The translations under genes were made by a program, and so were the position numbers. Shown piece by piece: positions 14,556 to 21,473 of a stretch of 23,372 nt of DNA. The notes under the pieces are model-generated. The model saw nothing but the letters and a program-made list of their open reading frames with translations. It did not search any database and was not told where the DNA came from. Numbering within the stretch: position 1 is the first letter of the stretch; each line of letters opens with the position of its first letter. The DNA is from an uncultured Mycolicibacterium sp. (GTDB taxonomy: Bacteria > Actinomycetota > Actinomycetes > Mycobacteriales > Mycobacteriaceae): positions 1 through 23,372 of the forward strand of contig NZ_CALDGS010000022.1 in assembly GCF_937941905.1 (NCBI RefSeq), written 5' to 3'.

Positions 14556-15932
14556 ATGACTGACAGGACAGATGTGGTGGTGGTCGGCGCCGGGCTCGCC
14601 GGGTTGACGGCGGCGCGCACGCTGCGGCGGGCGGGGGTGGATGTGGTGGTGCTCGAAGCCCGCGACCGGGTAGGCGGCCGGACCCTGAACCACTTCCTGG
14701 AGCACGGCCCCGACCCGGAAAACGACGCGGTGGTCGAACTCGGCGGCCAGTGGATCGGGCCGGGTCATCAGCGAATCCGCGCCCTGATCGACGAATTGGG
14801 CCTGTCCACCTTCGACACCTACGACCGGGGCGCGAAGTTGTGGGAGCACAACGGGCGGGTGCGGCGCTACACCGGCGAGATTCCCAGGGCCAACCCGCTG
14901 CACCTGGCCGACCTGCAGATCGCGTTGACCCGGCTGGAGCGGATGGCCCGGCGGATCGACCCGGCCGCGCCGTGGGCCGCCCCCCGTGCCGCGCAGTGGG
15001 ATCGGCAGACCGTCGCCGGCTGGATCGACCGCCATGTGCGCACCGCGGTGGGCCGGGCGTTCATCGAACTGGTCTGTGAGGCCGTCTGGGCCGCCGACGC
15101 CGCCGACCTCTCGCTGCTGCATCTGCTCACCTACACCAGCTCGAATCAGGGTCTGAGCCAACTCATCACCACCCGCGGCGGCGCCCAGCAGAGCCGGATC
15201 ATCGGTGGCGCCCAACAGATCTCGACCGCCATGGCCGACGAACTCGGCGACGCGGTGCGGCTGGGCGCACCGGTGCGGGAGATCCGCACCCGCGACGGGG
15301 TGCAGGTGGTGGCCGACACCGCGACGGTGCGGGCGGAACGGGTGGTGGTCGCCATGAGCCCCACCCTGGCCGGCCGGCTGCACTACGACGAACCGCTGCC
15401 CGCCGACCGGGACCAGCTCACCCAACGCATGCCGAACGGCTCGGTGGTCAAATGCATGGCGATCTACGACGAACCGTTCTGGCGGGCCGACGGGCTGTCC
15501 GGACAGGGCGTCGGATTCACCGGTCCGGTGAAGGTGTTCTTCGACAACTCCCCACCCTCGGGCCGCCCCGGGGTACTGCTCGGGTTCCTGGAGGGCAGCC
15601 AGGCGCGGGAGCTGGGCCGAGCCGACACCCGCACCCGCCGCGAGGCGGTCATCGGCTGCTTCGCGCGGATGTTCGGTCCGCGCGCCGCCCGGCCCGTCGA
15701 CTACGTCGAAAAGGTGTGGGCCGCCGACCAATGGACCCGGGGCTGCTACGGCGCGTTCCTGCCGCCCAACACCTGGACCCAGGTCGGCCCCGCGCTGCGG
15801 CGCGCGGTCGGTCCGATCCACTGGGCCGGCGCGGAGACCGCGGTGCGCTCGATGGGCTACATGGACGGCGCCGTCGCCTCCGGGGAACGGGCGGCCGCCG
15901 AGGTGCTCACCGCACTGGGGTCCGGGGCTTAG
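14556..15932 (+). CDS. Flavin-dependent monoamine oxidase
   Basis: 458-aa FAD amine oxidase that would oxidise a primary or polyamine to an aldehyde, giving ammonia and H2O2. The N-terminal FAD-binding fold reads VVVGAGLAGLTAARTL (GxGxxG at residues 11-16), then EARDRVGGRT, then ELGGQWIGPGHQRI, the standard amine-oxidase signature. The C-terminal FAD contact is IHWAGAETA...GYMDGAVASGERAA. C397 in TRGCYGA aligns with the cysteine that covalently holds FAD in MAO A/B (usually SGGCY), so a covalent flavin is plausible. Putrescine- or tyramine-type substrates are possible but unproven. The ATG is fixed by AGGAGG. Its TAG stop forms the start of the next gene's -10 element. Confidence 0.9.
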   Translation: MTDRTDVVVVGAGLAGLTAARTLRRAGVDVVVLEARDRVGGRTLNHFLEHGPDPENDAVVELGGQWIGPGHQRIRALIDELGLSTFDTYDRGAKLWEHNGRVRRYTGEIPRANPLHLADLQIALTRLERMARRIDPAAPWAAPRAAQWDRQTVAGWIDRHVRTAVGRAFIELVCEAVWAADAADLSLLHLLTYTSSNQGLSQLITTRGGAQQSRIIGGAQQISTAMADELGDAVRLGAPVREIRTRDGVQVVADTATVRAERVVVAMSPTLAGRLHYDEPLPADRDQLTQRMPNGSVVKCMAIYDEPFWRADGLSGQGVGFTGPVKVFFDNSPPSGRPGVLLGFLEGSQARELGRADTRTRREAVIGCFARMFGPRAARPVDYVEKVWAADQWTRGCYGAFLPPNTWTQVGPALRRAVGPIHWAGAETAVRSMGYMDGAVASGERAAAEVLTALGSGA

Positions 15933-15935
15933 GGT
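15930..15935 (+). promoter_or_regulatory. -10 element of a leaderless promoter for the crotonase operon, containing the upstream stop codon
   Basis: TAGGGT is followed by 7 nt and ATG 15943. Its first three bases are the stop codon of the monoamine oxidase gene. Confidence 0.55.
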
Positions 15936-15942
15936 GCAGACC

Positions 15943-16716
15943 ATGAGCCTGGTCACCTACGAGCAGCGGGACCACATCGCCACCATCACCCTCAACCGCC
16001 CCGAGGCGCGCAACGCCATCAACGGGGCGATGCGCCAGGACCTCAACGCGGCCTGGAACCGGTTCCGCGACGACGAGGACGCCTGGGTCGGCATCCTCAC
16101 CGCCAACGGCGAGGTGTTCTGCGCCGGTGCGGACCTCAAGGACAGCGAAGGCGCGGTCGGCACCTTCGGCGGCACGTTCTGGGAGAAGCCGACCATCAAC
16201 AGCTTCGAATCCGGGATGGAACTGTTCAAGCCCACCATCGCGGCGGTGAACGGACCGTGCGTCGGCTACGGGCTGACCGGGGTGTTGTTCTGCGACTTCG
16301 TCATCGCCAGCACCACTGCGACGTTCAGCTTCCCGGAGGTGCGGATCGGGGTGCCCACCATCGTCGGGGCGATCCGGCTCCCACAGCGGGTCCGCTGGGC
16401 GGACGCTATGGAACTGCTGCTCACCGGTAAACCGATCACCGCCCAGCGCGCCGAGGAGATCGGCCTGGTGTGGAGACTGGTGCCGCCGGACGAGCTGCAG
16501 GAGCAGGCGCTGGCGTGGGCCCGCACCCTGACCGAGGCCGCGCCGCTGGCGCAACGCGCCACCAAGGAGGTGGCGTGGCGCAGCGCCGACATGGGCTGGA
16601 TCGAAGCGGTCCGGTTCGGCGAGACCATGCGCAAGGTGGCCGGCGCCACCGAGGACGTCGCCGAGGGCATCCGCGCCTGGCAGGAGAAGCGCACCCCCCA
16701 GTGGCGGGGCCGGTGA
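15943..16716 (+). CDS. Enoyl-CoA hydratase/isomerase (crotonase) family protein
   Basis: 257-aa crotonase-fold acyl-CoA enzyme. Family marks are ATITLNRPEARNAIN, the first oxyanion-hole segment AGADLK (61-66), and the second, AAVNGPCVGYG (100-110). The first catalytic glutamate of true enoyl-CoA hydratases (rat E144) is T112 here; the second (E164) is retained as E132, exactly 20 residues later. It therefore may not hydrate enoyl-CoA efficiently, and an isomerase, hydrolase or other crotonase reaction is possible. The ATG is supported by the TAGGGT element. The next gene starts inside its stop codon (GTGA), so it is coupled to the acyl-CoA synthetase, which suggests joint handling of one carboxylic acid as its CoA ester. 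Confidence 0.88.
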   Translation: MSLVTYEQRDHIATITLNRPEARNAINGAMRQDLNAAWNRFRDDEDAWVGILTANGEVFCAGADLKDSEGAVGTFGGTFWEKPTINSFESGMELFKPTIAAVNGPCVGYGLTGVLFCDFVIASTTATFSFPEVRIGVPTIVGAIRLPQRVRWADAMELLLTGKPITAQRAEEIGLVWRLVPPDELQEQALAWARTLTEAAPLAQRATKEVAWRSADMGWIEAVRFGETMRKVAGATEDVAEGIRAWQEKRTPQWRGR

Positions 16717-18344
16717 ACCGGGTGACGGCGCTGACCGTTCCCGCGCTGCTGGCCGGCGCCGCGGAGACGTTCGGTGACCGCACCTACGTGGTGACGCCGG
16801 CCGAACGGCTCAGCTACCGCCAGGCCGCCGACCGGTCCGCACGGCTGGCCCGGTGGCTGTTGCGCGAAGGCGTCGGCAAGGGCACCCGCGTGGGGCTGTT
16901 CTTCCCCAACGGGACCGACTGGATCGTGTGGTGGCTGGCGGTGTCCCGCATCGGCGCGCTCGCGGTCCCGTTGAGCACCCTCTACCAACCGGCCGAGATC
17001 GCGAAAGTGGTCCGGCTGGCCGACATCGCGGTGTTGATCGCGCCGGGCACCGTGCTGTCGATCGACGTCCCCGCCCGGTTCGAGCAGGCCTGGCCGGAGC
17101 TCGCCGGGCAGCGGGCCGGACAGCTCGCGCTGACGGCGGCGCCCTACCTGCGCACCATCGTGCTCACCGAACCGACCGACCGGCCCTGGGCGGCCCGGTG
17201 GAAACCCGACGCCGCGACGGCGGCGCCGGAACTGCTGTCCGCGGTCGAGGCCGAGGTGTCCCCCGCCGACCTCGCGGTCATGGTGCACACCTCCGGCTCC
17301 ACCGCCGACCCGAAGGGGGTGCTGCACACCCACGGCACCCTGGTCCGGCAGACCTCCACCTGGCCGGCGGCGATCTGGGCGGTCACCCGCGGATCCGGTA
17401 CCGGGTCCCACACCGGAGCCGAATCAGGAGCCGGCACAGCCGATGAGCCGCGGATCCTGTGCGCGATGCCGTTCTTCTGGATCGGCGGTCTGCTGGCCGC
17501 CACCGGTGCCCTGCACGACCCCGTCACCCTGCTGGTGCTGCCGAAGCTCGACGCCGGGACCGCGCTCGACCTGATCGAGACCGAACGGGCCACCGGTGTC
17601 GTCGGCTGGCCGGCCTTCACCCGCCGGTTGCGTGACCACCCCACCTTCGACGAGCGCGACCTGGGCAGCGCGCCGATGCTGCGCCACGGCCCGCTCGACA
17701 TCGCGATGACCGATGTGCCCGACGGCTTCCCCGTGCACCGCACCATGTCCGAGACCGCCGGCGGTTTCGCGTTCACCGAGATGCGCATCGTCGACGGGAA
17801 CGGCGACCCGGTCCCCGACGGCACCGTCGGCGAACTGCTGGTCCGCGGTATCGGCGTGATGGCCGGCTACAACAAACGGGAACGCTGGGAGGTGTTCGAC
17901 GCCGACGGCTGGTACCACACCGGCGACCGGGTCTACCGCAAACCGGGCGATCCGCGGCTGTTCTACGTCGGCCGCACCACCGAGCTGATCAAGTCCGGCG
18001 GTGCCAACGTCTCGCCGCTCGAGGTGGAGGCGGTCATCGAACAGTCCCCCGCGGTGGCGCAGTGCGTCGTGGTCGGGGTCGACGATCCCGACCGCGGCGA
18101 ACAGGTCTGCGCCGTCGTGGTGCCGACGCACTCCGGTGACCACGGCCTCGACGTGGATTCGCTTGCGGCGCAGGTCGGTAGCCAGCTGTCCAGCTACAAG
18201 GTGCCGACCCGCTGGGTGGTGGCCCGCGCCGACCAGATCCCGACACTGCCCAGCGGCAAGTTCGACCGCAGGACGTTGCGCGCCCGGGTGTCCGACGGCA
18301 CACTGAACGCCGTGCAACCGGTCAACGCCGACAGCCGCCGATGA
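16713..18344 (+). CDS. Class I adenylate-forming acyl-CoA synthetase (FadD-like)
   Basis: 543-aa ANL-superfamily ligase that activates a carboxylate as acyl-AMP and then acyl-CoA. Visible core motifs are the ATP loop VHTSGSTADPKG (about residue 192), a divergent A5 region HRTMSETAGGF, the hinge-side YHTGDRVY (about 400), VGRTTELIKSGGANVSPLEVE, and the C-terminal lysine in LPSGKFDRRTL (about 515). The stretch between SETAGG and MRIVD is shorter than in typical FadD proteins. I read this as a subfamily trait, since flanking motifs are in frame. The GTG overlaps the crotonase TGA by 4 nt with GGCGGGG just upstream, and the stop overlaps the next ATG (ATGA), so it is the middle gene of a tight three-gene operon. 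The substrate is unknown. Confidence 0.88.
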   Translation: MNRVTALTVPALLAGAAETFGDRTYVVTPAERLSYRQAADRSARLARWLLREGVGKGTRVGLFFPNGTDWIVWWLAVSRIGALAVPLSTLYQPAEIAKVVRLADIAVLIAPGTVLSIDVPARFEQAWPELAGQRAGQLALTAAPYLRTIVLTEPTDRPWAARWKPDAATAAPELLSAVEAEVSPADLAVMVHTSGSTADPKGVLHTHGTLVRQTSTWPAAIWAVTRGSGTGSHTGAESGAGTADEPRILCAMPFFWIGGLLAATGALHDPVTLLVLPKLDAGTALDLIETERATGVVGWPAFTRRLRDHPTFDERDLGSAPMLRHGPLDIAMTDVPDGFPVHRTMSETAGGFAFTEMRIVDGNGDPVPDGTVGELLVRGIGVMAGYNKRERWEVFDADGWYHTGDRVYRKPGDPRLFYVGRTTELIKSGGANVSPLEVEAVIEQSPAVAQCVVVGVDDPDRGEQVCAVVVPTHSGDHGLDVDSLAAQVGSQLSSYKVPTRWVVARADQIPTLPSGKFDRRTLRARVSDGTLNAVQPVNADSRR

Positions 18345-20716
18345 CGACTGACAGCCACCCCGCCGACCGCCACGACCTCATCCGGGTGCTCGGCGCCCGG
18401 CAGAACAACCTCAAGAACATCGACGTCGAGATCCCCAAACGCCGGCTGACCGTGTTCACCGGTGTCTCCGGGTCCGGCAAGAGCTCGCTGGTGTTCGACA
18501 CCATCGCCGCGGAGTCCCAGCGGTTGATCAACGAAACCTACAGCGCGTTCATCCAGGGCTTCATGCCCACGCCGGCCCGCCCGGACGTCGACATGCTCGA
18601 CGGGCTCACCGCGGCGATCATCGTCGACCAGAACCGGCTGGGCGCGGATCCGCGGTCCACCGTCGGCACCGTCACCGACACCGGCGCGCTGCTGCGGATC
18701 CTGTACAGCCGGCTCGGCGAACCGCATATCGGTTCCCCCCAGGCGTTCTCGTTCAACGTCGCATCGATCAGCGGCGCCGGCGCAGTCACCGTGGAGCGCG
18801 GGGGCCGCACCGTGAAGGAGCGGCGGGAGTTCGAGATCGTCGGTGGGATGTGCCCCCGGTGCGAGGGCCGCGGCGTGATCAACGACATCGACCGCACCGC
18901 GCTCTACGACGACAGCAAGTCGCTCAACGAGGGCGCCCTGACCATCCCCGGATTCTCCATGGACGGCTGGTACGGCCGCATCTTCCGGGGATGCGGCTTT
19001 TTCGACCCGGACAAACCGATCCGCGAGTTCACCCGCAAGGAACTCGACGCGCTGCTGTACAAGGAGCCCACCAAACTCAAGATCGACGGGGTCAACCTCA
19101 CCTACATGGGGCTGATCCCGCAGATCCACAAGTCGTTCCTCAGCAAGGATGTGGAGGCCATGCAGCCGCACATCCGCGCGTTCGTGGAACGGGCGGTCAC
19201 GTTCACCACCTGCCCGGACTGCGACGGCACCCGGCTGTCGGAACGCGCCAGGTCGTCGAAGATCAACGGGCGCAACATCGCCGAGGTCTCGGCGTGGCAG
19301 ATCAGCGATCTCATCGACTGGGTGGACGACCTGCGGGACGACTCGGTGGCGCCGCTGCTGGGATCGCTGCGCCACACCCTGCGGTCGTTCGTCGACATCG
19401 GGCTGGGATATCTGTCGCTGGACCGCCCGGCCGGCACGCTGTCGGGCGGTGAGGCGCAACGGGTCAAGATGGTCCGCCACCTCGGCTCCCCGCTCACCGA
19501 CGTCACCTACGTGTTCGACGAGCCGACGATCGGGTTGCATCCGCACGACATCGACCGGATGAACCAGCTGCTGCTGCGACTGCGCGACAAGGGCAACACG
19601 GTGCTGGTGGTCGAGCACAAGCCGGAGGTGATCGCGATCGCCGATCACATCGTCGATCTCGGCCCCGGAGCAGGCGCCGAGGGCGGTGAGGTGGTGTTCG
19701 CGGGTTCGCTCGACGGTCTGCGGGCCGCTGCAACCCTGACCGGACGGCACCTCGACGACCGGGCCGCGCTCAAGAAGAAGGTGCGCACCCCCACCGGGGT
19801 GCTCCCAGTCCGCGACGCCCACACCAACAATCTGCAACACATCGACGTCGACATCCCGCTCGGTGTGCTGGTGGTGCTGACCGGGGTGGCCGGTTCCGGC
19901 AAGAGCTCCCTGATCGACGGGTCGGTGGCCGGGCGTGACGGCGTCGTCACCGTCGATCAGAGCCCGCTGCGCGGGTCCCGGCGCAGCAACCCGGCCACCT
20001 ACACCGGGCTGCTCGACCCGATCCGCAAGGCGTTCGCGAAGGCCAACGGCGTCAAGCCGGCGCTGTTCAGTTCCAACTCCGAGGGCGCCTGCCCGCTCTG
20101 CAACGGCGCCGGGATCATCTACACCGAGCTGGGTGTGATGGCCACCGTGGAGACCACCTGTGAGGAATGCGAGGGACGACGCTTCCAGGCGTCGGTGCTG
20201 GCCTACGAACTGGCGGGCCGCAACATCGCCGATGTGCTGGACATGCCGGTGACCGAGGCGCTGGACTTCTTCACCGACGCCCACCCGCTGCCCGCGGCGC
20301 GGCGGATACTGGAACGACTGGCCGACGTCGGGCTGGGCTACCTGGGTCTGGGACAGTCGCTCACCACGTTGTCCGGCGGCGAGCGGCAGCGGTTGAAGCT
20401 GGCGGCCAGACTCGGTGACAAGGGCGCGGACGCGGCCACCGTCTACGTGCTCGACGAACCGACCAACGGCCTGCACCTGGCCGATGTCGAGCAGCTCCTG
20501 GCACTGCTGGACCGGCTGGTCGACGCCGGTAAGTCGGTGCTGGTCATCGAGCACCACCAGGCGGTCATGGCCCACGCCGACTGGATCATCGACCTCGGTC
20601 CCGGCGCCGGTCACGACGGCGGCCACGTCGTCTTCGAGGGCACCCCCGCCGACCTGGTCGCGTCCCGGTCGACGCTGACCGGCCGGCACCTCGCGGACTA
20701 TCTGCGGGGCGGATAG
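18341..20716 (+). CDS. Compact UvrA-like ABC ATPase lacking the UvrB-binding domain
   Basis: 791-aa tandem ABC protein of the UvrA family; housekeeping UvrA is about 940-970 aa. Both nucleotide-binding halves are complete: Walker A TGVSGSGKSS and TGVAGSGKSS, signatures LSGGEAQRVKM and LSGGERQRLKL, Walker B VFDEPTIGLHP and VLDEPTNGLHL. The text jumps from LYSRLGEP to AFSFN, so the UvrB-binding region is missing, and the first zinc module keeps only CPRC and CPDC. The second zinc finger, CPLC-x19-CEEC, which contacts DNA in UvrA, is intact. Such shortened UvrA paralogues include DrrC-like drug-resistance proteins. It probably binds DNA or DNA-bound compounds without UvrBC. It is translationally coupled to the acyl-CoA synthetase gene (ATGA). 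Confidence 0.88.
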   Translation: MTTDSHPADRHDLIRVLGARQNNLKNIDVEIPKRRLTVFTGVSGSGKSSLVFDTIAAESQRLINETYSAFIQGFMPTPARPDVDMLDGLTAAIIVDQNRLGADPRSTVGTVTDTGALLRILYSRLGEPHIGSPQAFSFNVASISGAGAVTVERGGRTVKERREFEIVGGMCPRCEGRGVINDIDRTALYDDSKSLNEGALTIPGFSMDGWYGRIFRGCGFFDPDKPIREFTRKELDALLYKEPTKLKIDGVNLTYMGLIPQIHKSFLSKDVEAMQPHIRAFVERAVTFTTCPDCDGTRLSERARSSKINGRNIAEVSAWQISDLIDWVDDLRDDSVAPLLGSLRHTLRSFVDIGLGYLSLDRPAGTLSGGEAQRVKMVRHLGSPLTDVTYVFDEPTIGLHPHDIDRMNQLLLRLRDKGNTVLVVEHKPEVIAIADHIVDLGPGAGAEGGEVVFAGSLDGLRAAATLTGRHLDDRAALKKKVRTPTGVLPVRDAHTNNLQHIDVDIPLGVLVVLTGVAGSGKSSLIDGSVAGRDGVVTVDQSPLRGSRRSNPATYTGLLDPIRKAFAKANGVKPALFSSNSEGACPLCNGAGIIYTELGVMATVETTCEECEGRRFQASVLAYELAGRNIADVLDMPVTEALDFFTDAHPLPAARRILERLADVGLGYLGLGQSLTTLSGGERQRLKLAARLGDKGADAATVYVLDEPTNGLHLADVEQLLALLDRLVDAGKSVLVIEHHQAVMAHADWIIDLGPGAGHDGGHVVFEGTPADLVASRSTLTGRHLADYLRGG

Positions 20717-20764
20717 CCGCCCGGTGTGCCACCGGGGTGGTGCCCCTGATCGGCAGGTGACGGG

Positions 20765-20770
20765 CCATGA
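20765..20770 (+). promoter_or_regulatory. Possible leaderless -10 for tenA
   Basis: CATGAT keeps the A2 and T6 of TAnnnT and lies 7 nt before GTG 20778. It is weaker than the other elements. No thiamine riboswitch fits in the 61-nt gap. Confidence 0.3.
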
Positions 20771-20777
20771 TGGTGGC

Positions 20778-21473
20778 GTGAAGCACGAGTCGATCACCGC
20801 ACCCGATCCGCAATCCTGGTCCGGCCGCCTGTGGGCCGAAGTCGAACCGATCTACGCCGCGATCCTGGACCACCCGTTCATCAAGGGGCTCACCGACGGC
20901 AGCCTGGATCCGGAGGTGTTCGCCCACTACGTCGCCCAGGACGTGGTGTATCTGCGCGACTACGCGCGCGCCCTGTCGGTGGTGTCCGCCAAGGCACCCA
21001 CCCAGGCCGACACCGCGATGTTCGCCCGGCACTCCGCCGAGATCTACGACGTCGAACTGCAACTGCACAATTCGCTGCTGCCCGATCTCGACCTGGATCC
21101 GGCGGCGATCGCGGCCACCCCGCCGTCGCCGACCACCCAGGCCTACACCAGCTATCTGCTGGCCACCGCCTTCGGCGGCAGCTTCGTCGACGGGCTGGCC
21201 GCGGTGCTGCCCTGCTACTGGATCTACGCCCGGGTCGGGCTGGAACTGCTGGACCGTGGTTCGACCGACCCGCGCTACCGGCGCTGGATCGACAGCTACT
21301 CCGGCGAGGACTTCACCAAGTCGTGTGCCGAGGTGCTGGCGCTGACCGACCGGATCGGCCCGACCCTGACACCCGCCGACGAGGCGGAGGCCCGCAGGCA
21401 CTTCGTCGCGACCTCGCGGTACGAGTGGATGTTCTGGGACTCGGCCTACCGACGGGAATCCTGGCCGGTCTGA
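20778..21473 (+). CDS. tenA: TenA-family thiaminase II / aminopyrimidine aminohydrolase
   Basis: 231-aa all-helical protein. TenA hydrolyses aminopyrimidines from degraded thiamine, or thiamine itself, for salvage to HMP. Residues matching the B. subtilis active site are present: D55 and Y58 (QDVVYLRDYA), Y123 (QAYTSYLL), C146 in LPCYWIY (nucleophile), and E216 in YEWMFWDSAY. It therefore belongs to the cysteine-containing TenA_C class. GTG 20778 puts the first helix in the usual place; no Shine-Dalgarno is visible, and CATGAT 7 nt upstream suggests leaderless initiation. No other thiamine gene is nearby. Its 3' end overlaps the fatty-acyl-AMP ligase gene on the opposite strand by 28 nt. Confidence 0.9.
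   Translation: MKHESITAPDPQSWSGRLWAEVEPIYAAILDHPFIKGLTDGSLDPEVFAHYVAQDVVYLRDYARALSVVSAKAPTQADTAMFARHSAEIYDVELQLHNSLLPDLDLDPAAIAATPPSPTTQAYTSYLLATAFGGSFVDGLAAVLPCYWIYARVGLELLDRGSTDPRYRRWIDSYSGEDFTKSCAEVLALTDRIGPTLTPADEAEARRHFVATSRYEWMFWDSAYRRESWPV

Noticed and set aside
14280..15956. A 558-codon minus-strand frame opposite the monoamine oxidase gene
   Set aside because: Antisense shadow; the sense strand carries the complete FAD-enzyme motifs.
17740..17800. Internal deletion in the acyl-CoA synthetase around the A5 motif
   Set aside because: The region is short compared with typical FadD, but the frame and flanking motifs are sound, so a subfamily difference is more likely than damage.
20717..20777. 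Thiamine (TPP) riboswitch or terminator before tenA
   Set aside because: The gap is only 61 nt, too short for a TPP aptamer. The only hairpin (CCAC/GTGG with wobble extensions) is weak and has no T tract.
18194..20797. An 867-codon minus-strand frame opposite the UvrA-like gene
   Set aside because: The plus strand has two complete ABC cassettes; the antisense translation has no recognisable motif.
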